Source: Schistocerca nitens
Lineage: Eukaryota; Arthropoda; Insecta; Orthoptera; Acrididae
Direction: 5' to 3'
Length of the DNA: 64,000 nt
NCBI RefSeq assembly: GCF_023898315.1
Contig: NC_064617.1
Coordinates: 710,479,202 to 710,543,201, forward strand
The position numbers and the translations under genes are program-made. This document shows, piece after piece, positions 1 to 9,475 of the stretch. Positions within the stretch are counted from its first letter, which is position 1. Each line of letters begins with the position of its first letter. Under the pieces are notes generated by a model. It was not told the DNA's origin, searched no databases, and saw only the letters and a list, made by a program, of their open reading frames with translations.

Positions 1-565
1 ATAAGGCAGGTGGGTGAATTAGGTTTATTGATAGAATACTGGGGATGTGCAATCCGTCTGTAAAGGAGATTGCTTACAGATCACTTGTGCTACCCATCCT
101 AGGATATTGCTGAAATATGTGGAACCGATACTAACTATGACTGACAGGGGATATTGCTTATTATGGAGGAGGGCAGCACGAATGGTCACAGGTTTGCTTG
201 ATGTGCAGAAGAGTGTTACAGAGATGCTGAAGAAACGGAACTCACTGACTCTTGAAGATAGGTGTAAACTACCCTGTGAATGCTTGCTTACAAAGTTTCA
301 GGAGCTATCTTTAGATGATGACTAGGAATATACTGAAACCCCCCTGTGTATCACTCCCCTTGAGGACAAGATTATATTAATTACAGCACACTGAGAGGCA
401 TTTAAATATCAATCCTTCCCACACTTCGTACGTGAATGGAATGGGAAGATAACTTGTGCAAAAAAATATAAATGAGCAAAGATTAAGATAACTTGTGCAA
501 TGGAACATATCCTCTGCCATTCATAGTGATTTGCAGAGTACACATGTAGATGTAGAAGTAGAAAG
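1..565 (+). pseudogene. 3' end of Jockey-type non-LTR retrotransposon, decayed
   Basis: Reading the + strand gives the C-terminal part of a reverse transcriptase ORF: VKEIAYRSLVLPILGYC, then a stop, then NMWNRY, and in another frame RAARMVTGLLDVQKSVTEML. These match, residue for residue in many places, the C-terminus of the better preserved minus-strand copy at 9553-10704 (VAYKTLVRPILEYCSTLWDPY; RRTARFVTGLFGNRDSVTEM). The copy has internal stops and frameshifts and cannot be expressed. Its 3' end is marked at about 545-563 by the same TGTAGATGTAGA-type tail that ends the 9476 copy. The 5' part lies outside the window. Confidence 0.8.
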
Positions 566-1125
566 CTCTCACACATTCATACCAGAACAACTCACACACA
601 CATGGTCATTGGCTCAGGGTACTAAAGGCTGTTCTGTCTGCAACTCAACATCCCTGTATGTGGTGAGTAGCAATCTATCATTTCTGTATTGTTGTTACTG
701 TGTCCTGGACTTTCCATTGTTTAAAGATGATTCTTCATACCATATAAATTTGTCAAGATTTCTTTGAATGCAAACTGTTCCTGATAGTATGGAGAGTTTC
801 CTTACGCAATCAAGTATAGATTTATGAAGCTATGAGGACTCAAAGGTTGGCCAAGTGTCGATAATATTGTAGTCTTTTAGTAGAGAGGAATGACGTTTGT
901 AGAATTATGAATTAAAATGAAGGATTATAATGTCTGTTCAGAACACCATAAACATCAGTTAATTAGGAGGCAAATAGGATGATTTCATGGAGAGATGAGA
1001 TGTGGCCAGTGGAATGATAGTCTCCAGATCAATTCATGAGTTGCAGACCAGCCAATGGGGAGGGAGATGAATTCTTTCTATTTTGCCTGTTAAGTGATAA
1101 TTTTATCGGCCATTGTTATTTTGAC
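566..1125. other. non-coding, intron-like, possible dispersed repeat
   Basis: No convincing coding sequence. The segment at 570-700 (CACACACA-rich, then GTGAGTAGCAATCTATC) looks like part of a dispersed repeat I associate with acridid genomes from memory. The short ORFs at 495-767 and 1036-1329 show no family motif. Confidence 0.4.
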
Positions 1126-1615
1126 ATTATTATTATTAATTATTACTATTATTTATTTTTCCTCTCACATAGGCCTTCTTTCACTGTGTTGCTTTTTCCT
1201 CTCCTCAGTCATTTTGAATCTGTTTTATTTTCTTTCATGCCTCAGAATCCCTTTACTGTAAAACTGTCCCTGTCTGTTGTTTCTTCATCTCTTCTGTTCT
1301 TTCTTTGTAAATCTTACTTGACTTCTTGAATCCAGCTTGTAGTTGACTATTTTTGCCATAGATATTTGGGAATCTATTTACTTAAACTGTTGTTGTCCAT
1401 TCTATATAAATGAGCAAGATTATCAGTCTCATATTTCTTATTGCCAGTTATATTTTCTACATTCTGATATACTGCAGCATTACTTCTTAATTTCCATGAT
1501 TCTGTCGTTTTCATCGGACCTAGTATTTTTCTTATTCTTCTTCTCTCTAATGCTTCTAGTTTATCCAACATCTCAATCGAATATTTGGCATATAGTCATT
1601 CTGTGTTAGTTACTG
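1126..1615 (-). pseudogene. RTE-type retrotransposon ORF2 C-terminal fragment
   Basis: On the minus strand the ORF at 1374-1571 reads LDKLEALERRRIRKILGP and LAHLYRMDNNSLSKQI, the conserved segment after the RT domain in RTE-type proteins (YG.E.W, then ERRILRKILGP, then GH..RM). Downstream, in broken frames, STTSWIQEVK and MTEERKKQHSER follow, typical of the extreme C-terminus of this protein group. Several frameshifts and stops make it dead. It may be the 3' end of the same element whose endonuclease fragment lies at 4920-5960, the two being separated by younger insertions. Confidence 0.65.
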
Positions 1616-1999
1616 TTTTAATTTAGAGTTATTAAATAAGCATTTTTTGTTGTAAACATTCTTTATGATAACATAAACTCCTTCCATCTTGTGGATTCTT
1701 TCCTGTATGGCAGATTTTTCTAAACCTTTTATAGTAGACTATTTCTCCCAGATATATAAAAAATAAAAATTTTAGAGAATTGTTTATGTCACTGCATTGT
1801 TGGCTAACTCCATAAAGAAATTGATTTGCATTACGGCATTTGTTAGACTGTCTGGAAGCATAGCAGAATCATCAGAAAATGCCAAGCAATTTACCTCATC
1901 TCTCCCCCTAGCGTTATTTGGGAAATTTTATGATCTGGGAATTATTTCCACACAATGTTCTTATGATTTTCTCCAGAAATTAGTTGAAAAGGATTGGAG
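1616..1999. other. no gene seen; probably decayed retroelement
   Basis: AT-rich sequence without a supported ORF. The 73-codon ORF at 1797-2018 has no recognisable motif. By position this could be the decayed RT core upstream (on the minus strand) of the 1126-1615 fragment. Confidence 0.35.
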
Positions 2000-2290
2000 A
2001 GAAGGACTGGAGAGGTAAAGGGGTAGATTTCGTGAAAGTCACAGAGAACCTCAGGTCAGGGGAGACTTACTTGACCCGCAGTTCTGGCTGACTTTCTCAA
2101 ACTCTACCCCTTTTCGTAGACCTCTCTAGTCCTTTTCCTTCACCCCTATTCCCTCCCCTTCAACCCTTCTGCCTGAAGAAGGAGCCATTACCTCAGAAAA
2201 CTTGCCTAATTGTAACCTTCTTTTATGTGTGCGTTCTGCTGCCACTTGGTGAGTAGATTTTTTTATCTATCAAATTAAATTATTTTGTCA
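1995..2290. repeat. dispersed fold-back repeat, copy 1
   Basis: The left part (2000-2030, GGACTGGAGAGGTAAAGGGG) is the imperfect reverse complement of 2095-2135 (ACCCCTTTTCGTAGACCTCT), giving a hairpin with a loop of about 60 nt. The right part, containing CTTCTGCCTGAAGAAGG, recurs in the same orientation at 47940-48165 with about 80% identity by eye, including the end sequence before TAGATTTTTTATCTATC. No ORF. Confidence 0.65.
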
Positions 2291-4064
2291 TTAATGTAAT
2301 ATACTGTACTGGATAATTAATTAATTAGGCAATTAATAATTTTTCTTAGAAACCAACACACTTTTAAAAATTAACGGTCCTAAGTAGTTGCTTTCTCCTG
2401 CTCAAATTTTCAGGTTGTCATTCATGAATCGTGCTACTGAATAATAACATTTCTGCACTAGTTTCACATACAAGGTTTTTTTCAGTGTTTCTAAATTTAT
2501 GCAGAGCTTTTCTCTTCCTTTCACTTTTGTTATAAATTTTCATACCCATATACTATGGAGTTTGACCATGAAATTATTTTGATTCCTGGTGTTGTAATCA
2601 TATTGAAAATGATTTGCTGCAAATAAATCAGGGTTACTATGTACAAAGATAATCATAGATGTATAGTGAGGGAACACTTAATATACTTAAACTTTTTAGG
2701 AGTGGGCGACATGGTTTTCCTCACACAGCATTGTGCCTATTTCTAATGATGATTTTCTGGAGTTTAAGTATTTGACACATATTGTTTAAGTTACCTCAAA
2801 ATACAGTTCCATACCTTATTATTGACTCGAAGTAGCCATGATATACAACTTCTTTTATGTCCATACTGGCAGTACTGTACAATATCATGATTGCAGATGC
2901 TAGGCTATTTAATTTATTTACAAGGTACTGTATATGTGAATCCCACAATAGATGTTTATCCAGTTGCATTCCTAAGAATTTCACACAGCTAGCTTCGTGA
3001 AAATCCTGGTTTCTGTGACTGATCTATCATTTACTTTTGCCTTTTTGTTTTAAACTGCATTAACTAAGTCTTTCCATGTTTATACCAGATACTGTGGTTT
3101 TGCCATTTTGAAATCCATACCGATTTTTTGAGATTATTTTATTTTTTTTCTATAAAATTTTGAATTTGTGTGATGACTACCTTTTCATATATTTTTGATA
3201 GTGATGGAAGAAGAGAGATGGGGCAATAGTTTCCCATATGTTTTGTGCGTATTTTGAATAGTGGCTTAACTACAGTATACTTAAGTGTGTCTGGAAAATA
3301 ACCTTCTTGAAGGGACTGGTTAACTGCAGATAATGGCTGTTAAATTATTTTAGAGGCTGTTTTTAACAGTTTTGTTGGTATTCCATCCCATCCTGTTGAT
3401 GTTTTACTTTCTAGTGATAGTATCACATCTTCCATATCTTTTACAGTAGTTTTGGTAAATGTACTAAAAAGTTCACTGCCAAATTGCTCACTGTTAAGGA
3501 AATTTACCTGATCTGGATAATTTTCTACATTGATGGTTTGATTTGTTTACATTTATAAAAAATCATTAAATAATTCAGGAATTTGAGTAGTATTTACAAT
3601 ACTTTTGTCCACTGTCTTGTTTTCAGAAATATCATGGCCTCTAGCTGTGGCACCTGTTTCAGCTTTCATCATGACCGCAATGCCTTTGATTTGTTTTCAC
3701 TATCCAAAATAAATCTATTATTTCCCAGTTCTCTTGCTGCTTTTACAACTTTTGTAAAAATATTTTTGTAATCTTTTAAAGGTAACAAAATCAGGACTTT
3801 TGTTATGTTTCAGATCCCTGTGTAGCTGACTTTTTCTTGTGCTAGAGGTTTTTGTTCCTTCAGTAATCCACTTTACTTTATTTCCTACTTTTTATTATGT
3901 ACAGTAAGGGGGAAAATTTTATTAAAAACATGTAGGAAGTTTTCCAAGAAAGTGGCAAAATATCCAGAACATGAAATACTATGATCTAAAGCCCACTCCA
4001 CCTTATTTATTCTGTGATAGAATAAGTCTTCTTTTTCCTTTTTTCCTGAACTGGTGTTCAGTGT

Positions 4065-4066
<2 letters not shown>

Positions 4067-4111
<45 letters not shown>
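4067..4111. repeat. 45-nt poly(T) tract inside decayed CR1 ORF
   Basis: An uninterrupted run of 45 T. The CR1-type reading frame is recognisable on both sides (SDHCTLFMEL on one side, KKEKEDL on the other), so this is probably expansion of a lysine-codon A tract on the minus strand, not a retrotransposon tail. Confidence 0.85.
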
Positions 4112-4112
<1 letters not shown>

Positions 4113-4236
4113 GGCAAGGTTCCATTGTTTTTGGTAACTCCATAAACAGAGTGCAGTGATCAGAAAGCCCTAAATCTAAACAAAATCAAGTGTCTCAGTA
4201 ATACTTGTCTCAATATAATTGATTAAAATATTATCT

Positions 4237-4701
4237 AAAAACAAAGATGATGTGACTTACCAAACAAAAGCGCTGGCACATCGATACACACACAAACAAA
4301 CACAAACATACACACAAAATTCAAGCTTTCGCAACAAACTGTTGCCTCATCAGGAAAGAGGGAAGGAGAGGGATGGATATGTGTGTGTGTGCGCGAGTGT
4401 ATACCCATCCTTCCTTCCTTCCTTCCTTCCTTTTTTCCCCCTAAGGTAAGTCTTTCCGCTCCCGGGATTGGAATGACTCCTTACCCTCTCCCTTAAAACC
4501 CACATCCTTTCGTCTTTCCCTCTCCTTCCCTCTTTCCTGATGAGGCAACAGTTTGTTGCGAAAGCTTGAATTTTGTGTGTATGTTTGTGTTTGTTTGTGT
4601 GTCTATCGACGTGCCAGCGCTTTCGTTTGGTAAGTCACATCATCTTTGTTTTTAGATATATTTTTTCCCACGTGGAATGTTTCCTTCTGTTATATTCATA
4701 T
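4237..4701. mobile_element. 465-bp palindromic retroposed element with 16-bp target duplication
   Basis: It is flanked on both sides by the identical 16-mer GATTAAAATATTATCT (4221-4236 and 4702-4717). Inside, arms of about 100 nt (4237-4340 and about 4535-4665) are near-perfect inverted repeats sharing ACAAAGATGATGTGACTTAC, CACACAAACAAACACAAACA and CGAAAGCTTGAATTTTGTGT in opposite orientation. The middle holds (TTCC)n and GT-rich low complexity. A 16-bp duplication fits target-primed reverse transcription better than a DNA transposase. No ORF. It split the endonuclease coding region of the CR1-type element. Confidence 0.8.
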
Positions 4702-4919
4702 GATTAAAATATTATCTATACATGTTGCTGTCATTTCGTTTAGTTGAGTAAAATCAGTGAAATTACCACTAAAGCCCAATATTTGAATCATATCAATGAA
4801 TTTTGTTGTTGTTCGATACTGTGATTTTGACAAAAAGTGTTTTGTTATATCTGTGCCTGGAATGCTATACACAGTTAAAATTACAATATTTGGCCTAACT
4901 GTACACAGCAGCTTTCAAA

Positions 4920-5960
4920 TATACATTCTTCATTAAGGGAACCAAAATAAGATCTTGCTTTATATTCTGTTCACCTTTCCATAAGATTTTGAACATAATT
5001 TTTTTCGTGTCATATAAATGGTCTTAGTCTATTTTTGCACCCTGGATATTCATAATTTCTTCCTGGTTTGAACAAGAGATTGGTACCTTTGGAAATCACT
5101 GGTGAGTGAGTTCAGTGACTTCCATTTCATCTCTTTTGATGGTTTCTTTTTGAAGTGTATTGACATGATTTTAAGGCTGAATATTTTGCAGAGTTCAACT
5201 ACTCTTCATCCATTCTGATTGTTCCATAAATATGCTGGGAATTTTTCACTCGTTTTCCTGTACTTACTTTCTTCGCCTAGCTGTGCATTGAAATTGCCAA
5301 GCCAAATTTTGACAAGGTTATGTGGAATTGTAGACACTATTTTTTCCAGTGTCTCCCATTGTTTCTTGATTTCTCTACCTTTTCGTGGTTGATTTTATTT
5401 TCAATATTGCTTGGCATGTGGGCCTTGCACACTTCAAGCTGATTGTCATTAGTCTGCTGCTGACATGCTTCATATTCATTATGGAGGTTATATGCTTCTC
5501 TTGAATGCTAAAGCTACCCCTAGAACTAATGTGGGTTACAGTTTTTGTTTGTCTGTTTTGCTTTTGAAAAGGGTGTAATTTCAAAAATCGATTGCACTTT
5601 TGTGTCAGTCAGTTTTGTTTCTTGGAGTGCCAATATTTATATTTTTTATTCATTTAGGGTATGCTATGGTTCATACAACCTCCTGAGTGTGTGGAAAAAA
5701 TTGGTTAGAGGAATCCGAATCCCGCTGTTTGTGTGTCCATCCAGACACCCCAGAATCTGATAGTCTGGTTGTGCTGGTTTTGACAATAGTGGATTGATTA
5801 CTACTTGGGCTAATAGTTTGTTTCCTGCCACGTGTCATGATACTTGATTATCACAAGCTTTGGACATAGTCCAGGTTTTGGACTGGAGTGCTAGTTTCAG
5901 AACAAGAATTTGAGCTGCACCTCTAGTGATGAGACACTGACCTCTTTGCCATGTCTGTTC
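4920..5960 (-). pseudogene. RTE-type apurinic endonuclease fragment
   Basis: The minus strand shows pieces of an exonuclease/endonuclease/phosphatase domain in shifting frames: YTLFKSKTDKQK, LGVALAF, LEVCKAHMPSN, EKVEKSRNN, WLGNFNAQLG (the GDFNA box with G for D), VELCKIFSLKIMS and HFKKKPSKEM. The order matches the N-terminal endonuclease of RTE-type ORF2 proteins. There are many frameshifts. It is probably the 5' half of the element whose 3' end lies at 1126-1615, with the CR1-type copy between them. Confidence 0.6.
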
Positions 5961-6037
5961 TGCCAACTCTGCAGTATTGGTCTTTATCATTGCCAGTTAA
6001 CATCCCATTTTGTAGACTATTTCGCTTCCCCTCTCCT

Positions 6038-6058
6038 GTTGTTGTTGTTGTTGTTGTT
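6038..6058. repeat. (GTT)n microsatellite
   Basis: Seven GTT units in a row. Confidence 0.9.
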
Positions 6059-6223
6059 ATAAGCAAATTTGACCATCTAAAATAATTTAAAGCTTTGTTT
6101 TTATTTTGCTTTGTCCAAAGTTTGCCCTGTCTCGAATACTCCTTCATATGTTCACCATACTGCTTCCTTTTTTCTTAGGTTTTTCCTTCAGTTTGAATTT
6201 CATACACCCAAACAAAGCATCAG

Positions 6224-6225
<2 letters not shown>

Positions 6226-6254
<29 letters not shown>
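6226..6254. repeat. (TTA)n microsatellite, target of the mariner insertion
   Basis: A run of TTA units directly abuts the left inverted repeat of the mariner copy. TTA-like sequence resumes at 7441, so the element appears to have landed in the microsatellite. Confidence 0.8.
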
Positions 6255-6255
<1 letters not shown>

Positions 6256-7440
6256 GGGGTGTCAAAAAGGATCGGAATAATTTTTTTTAATTTTAATGCA
6301 CCCACGCTTGAGATTGGTGTAGGCAGTACCAGAGAGGTTACCTGGCAGCATGCAGTTGGAGGGAAGCAGGGAAAGTATACAGGCGTTTACTGTACCCAAC
6401 ATGGATCTCAAGTTGCAGCAGTATGTGTCAATTAGATTTTGCGTTCTTCTTGACAAAACTCCATCACAAACATTTGAAATGTTGCAGCAAGTCTACAAAG
6501 AGCAAGCCATGGGGAAAATACAAATTTTTGAGTGGCATAAACGGTCTTGAGAGAGTAAAAATTACTTGCTAGTGTTCCACAACCCAGAAGGCCCTCAGCT
6601 TCGAAGACTGAAACCAGTGTCAACACAACTGATGTCATGTTACAGGAAGACCATCATTCATTGTTAACAAAGATTGCAGAGATTATGAACATATTCTATG
6701 GATCAGATGGCAATATTGTATGAAATGTTCTAGGGTATAGAAAAGTTGTAGCGAAGTGGATGCCTCCAATGATCAGTGATGAACAGAAGGCTCACCGTGC
6801 AACAGCACATCGACAATGGAAGGGAAGGAATCAATGAGAACCAGACTTTTTGGGCAGAAGTCCAAGAACTAAAAAGGCCAAAGTTCAACCAAGTCCTTGA
6901 AAAATCATGCATCTTGTCTTCTTCAATATGCAAGTCATTGTGTACTATCATGTGTTGATTGAGAAACGTACTGTTATTGTGAAATTACTATTGTGGCTTA
7001 CTGAAGGAGCCATAAGAAGGAAAACTGCAACAGAAAGACCACCTCTTGCTCAACTGGGATGGATAATGCACTGTCTCGTTGTGCCATCAAAACTCAAAAA
7101 ACAATATGAATGAGGCATTGAAGTCATACCCCATCCATGTTATTCACCAGACCTAGTACCATGTGACTTCCATCTAATTCATGCAGTGAAAAAAGATCTT
7201 GGGGGTTGTTATTTTCAGCTTGATCGAGAGCTAAACAATCAAATTTTGTGTGTACTCAACAGACTGTCAAAAAGGGGCTTCAGGTAGTGTTTTGGACGTT
7301 GCACTGAATGCTGGAATCGTTGTATTAGATCCAAGGGAAATTAGTTTGAGAGTCTTTAATGGAATTTGAATAAAGGTGATCAGTATTTTCCACTAAATAA
7401 ATAATTCTGGTCTTTTTTTTTTTTTTTTTGCACACCCTCA
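6255..7440 (+). mobile_element. decayed mariner transposon
   Basis: The ends TGGGGTGTCAAAAAGG and, on the other strand, TGAGGGTGTGCAAAAA form short inverted repeats flanked by TA. A transposase can be followed in broken + frames. An N-terminal HTH resembles mariner starts (MDLKLQQYVSIRFCVLLDK at 6402, EMLQQVYKEQA, IFEWHKR). A core piece reads FFNMQVIVYYHVLIEKRTV, and the C-terminal catalytic block reads YSPDLVPCDFHL, the mariner YSPDLAPCDFFLF motif. Multiple frameshifts and stops make it inactive. It sits 307 bp upstream of the SLC33A1 terminal exon. Confidence 0.8.
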
Positions 7441-7442
7441 TA

Positions 7443-7747
7443 TTATGTGTCACCTCAACCACTTTATTTTTACGGTCAACTTTTTTGGGTTTTCTTTAAT
7501 TGTGGAATTAGTGTCTGTAGCCACTGCTTTCATCTGCTTGTCTGTTTTCTTCATTCATTCTATCCTTTTAATAATATGTGAAACGTTATCTCATTGTCCA
7601 TTTCAAGAATAAGAGTCAGTTGTTCAAGGAGATCAATGTTAAGCACATCTGCTAATCTTCTTTGACATTATATTTAGTATGATGATTTGTCCCTCTGTCA
7701 TCAGGCATTTTTGTATTTGATACTTATTTTTTATTTTACTGTTTCAG
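7443..7747 (+). other. end of last SLC33A1 intron
   Basis: AT- and T-rich sequence without ORF, ending in a polypyrimidine tract and CAG acceptor. No upstream exon of the gene was found in 1-7747, so this intron is probably longer than the window shows. Confidence 0.65.
7731..7747 (+). promoter_or_regulatory. 3' splice site of SLC33A1 terminal exon
   Basis: The sequence TTTTACTGTTTCAG immediately precedes the coding segment: a pyrimidine-rich tract with a consensus acceptor. The reading frame then stays open for 57 codons with family-matching residues starting at once. Confidence 0.75.
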
Positions 7748-7921
7748 GCTTGCATTTCCCAAGGAGGCTCTTGTGAAACAGTGTTGGATGGCTACTATGT
7801 AGAAAGTGCAGTATGTGTAGTGATAGGTTTCCTTTGGCTACTGTGGGGCAAGAAAAGGGTTAATTATCTTCAGTCAAGAGGTGACAATGCGTGGAAAGTT
7901 GTACGAATGAGGACTAGATAA
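7748..7921 (+). CDS. SLC33A1: acetyl-CoA transporter, terminal coding exon
   Basis: This 57-codon exon, translated in phase 0 and closed by TAA at 7919-7921, reads ACISQGGSCETVLDGYYVES, then AVCVVIGFLWLLWGKK, then LQSRGDNAWK. It matches the C-terminus of the SLC33A1 (AT-1) family as I recall it: a GGSC..ALDGYYVES segment, one last membrane helix, an LQ..G...WK tail and a short basic end. SLC33A1 moves acetyl-CoA across the ER membrane for acetylation of lumenal proteins and gangliosides. Here the final transmembrane segment is about residues 21-35 of the exon, with a positively charged cytosolic tail (KKRVN, RMRTR). No other exon is in the window. It is the only host coding sequence I could support. 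It has no frameshift and is probably functional. Confidence 0.8.
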   Translation, partial: ACISQGGSCETVLDGYYVESAVCVVIGFLWLLWGKKRVNYLQSRGDNAWKVVRMRTR

Positions 7922-8760
7922 CAGTTGGCTTGTGTTTAGGGAAACACTTTTGCTCTGTGACATGACGAGTGTGTGTGTGTAACAAGAAATATTTTTGTAT
8001 GAAAATGGAAGTATAAACATAGACATCTACATTCCATGCCTCTGTCATGCACATTTCAGATTCTTATATGAAATGTACTTCTGTTGCAGAATTGTTATTT
8101 GAAAAGAAGTTATAAACTATGTTTGATAATTTGTCGTTTTATCAAAATTATTGCATGTTATATATGTGCACTTAATACTTCCTACTCTTTTACTGTCATG
8201 ACACTGTCATTTTGTAAATAATGCAGTTATATGAAAGTTTAAATTGACAATGAAATGCTGCTTAAGGCTGCTATAACAGCTTGTAGCAAAATGTTGTTGT
8301 GGTGGTCTTCATGCCATGTTATCAATATAAGTGCACCGTTTTATTTCTGTGCAATGGTGTGGTGCTACTCAGTATTTTGTTACATGTGTTTTGTTATTTA
8401 CAACTTGACTTTTGTTTCATCTTTTGTGTTGTTAAGTTTGTGTTACAGTTCGACTTATTTAAGAAATGTGCTGCATTGCACCTCCCATCAATGTGCCATG
8501 CATTCAAGGTGCAACTATTTTGAGCACAAATTCTGTATTGGGAAAAAATATGTAGAAGGTTCTACGAATTTGTTGCCTGTTTTGTCAAGTAAGATTCAGG
8601 GTAACTCTGTCCAGAAAGTATTTATTATAGTACCTGGTTTCATACAAAAAATAGCAATGCTAATATTTTTTGAGTGCTTCAGCAAAATTTTATTTTGTAT
8701 GTCACCATCAGTGGTGATGTGTGAATTAAACAATAAAAAAACATGTGGAATTCATGTTGT
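7922..8760 (+). other. 3' UTR of SLC33A1
   Basis: AT-rich sequence after the stop, about 840 nt up to the poly(A) signal. It contains the 182-codon ORF at 8255-8803, which has no family motif, is rich in Cys, Phe and Val, and overruns the signal. I regard it as a chance ORF in the UTR. No transposon is recognisable, in contrast to both flanks, which fits selection on a UTR. Confidence 0.6.
8725..8737 (+). promoter_or_regulatory. poly(A) signals of SLC33A1
   Basis: ATTAAA at 8725-8730 and AATAAA at 8732-8737 are followed within 15-40 nt by a GT-rich stretch (ATGTTGTTGAAATTGTG), as expected for a cleavage region near 8750-8760. Confidence 0.55.
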
Positions 8761-9475
8761 TGAAATTGTGTTACTTTTCTTTATTGTAATCATAAATTAT
8801 TGAATTTTGTGCAGGAATCTGAAAATACATTTTTTTTGCAACACACATCAAATGCTGAATACATGTGGGGAACACACACTTGCCACGAGTTGTGTTAATT
8901 AGTTGAAATATGATGTAGTTTGTATCAGTCAAAATGACACGAGTTCGTATGTGGTTGGAAGAGAAGTACCTACCAATTCAATTATTCAATCCATAGGAGC
9001 CACCATTTAGTTAGGTTTCTATTTATTTTAAACATTGTGATGGTGTCAAACATAATGTAAGATGTCTAACAGTATGGAAATTACAAAATTAGATCCTTTA
9101 TCTCATGTCAGATCAATATCTCTCATTTAACATAAGTAATAGCTTGATCAGACTGCCCTGAAACGCCTACAGAACTGTTGGGCATATTGTGGCGTGGCTG
9201 CAGAAAATAATAAATTAGGAGACAGAATTGCTATCCATCACTTACATTCAGTAAGAGACGTATGTAGTACCACTGATAGACACATATAAATGTAAAAGTA
9301 AAATACTACTTACCTTTCGGGACCAGTAGTGGGGAGAGAGGGATAGGTTGGAGAAAGTTAAGAAGGAATGGCAGGGCACCCAGGTCCCATGATGATAGAG
9401 ACGTACCTGCAGTGAGAATGAAGATCCTTTCGGGAGGACCCATATCTACTCTTCTTGGCCACTGTTGTCCTGACT
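8761..9475. other. intergenic, no gene seen
   Basis: No supported ORF. The part 9300-9475 (GGGAGAGAGGGATAGG, CCTTTCGGGAGGACCC) is more GC-rich and repeat-like than 8761-9300, but I cannot match it to another copy in the window. Confidence 0.4.

Larger units (their letters stand above)
2296..4920 (-). pseudogene. CR1/Jockey-type non-LTR retrotransposon ORF2, decayed
   Basis: The minus strand reads, from right to left in the window: end of an APE-type endonuclease (TCIDNILIN before the insertion at 4237, LGLSDHCTLFMEL after it), a linker (CSGYFATFLENFLHVF), then RT blocks (STGWDGIPTKLLKTASKII, PLSAVNQSLQEGYFPD, MGNYCPISLLPSLSKIYEKVV). It ends with VKFLGMQLDKHLLWDSHIQYL at 2796-2984, the segment after the RT palm. 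There are stops and frameshifts throughout, and motif A, the FADD box and most of the palm are lost. The left end (2296-2990) is shared with a second copy at 21797-22509. It is interrupted by the palindrome at 4237-4701 and by a T45 tract. Confidence 0.75.

Noticed and set aside
8255..8803. 182-codon ORF, hydrophobic and Cys-rich
   Set aside because: It lies in the predicted SLC33A1 3' UTR, runs past the poly(A) signal, has no motif and looks like translated AT-rich DNA.
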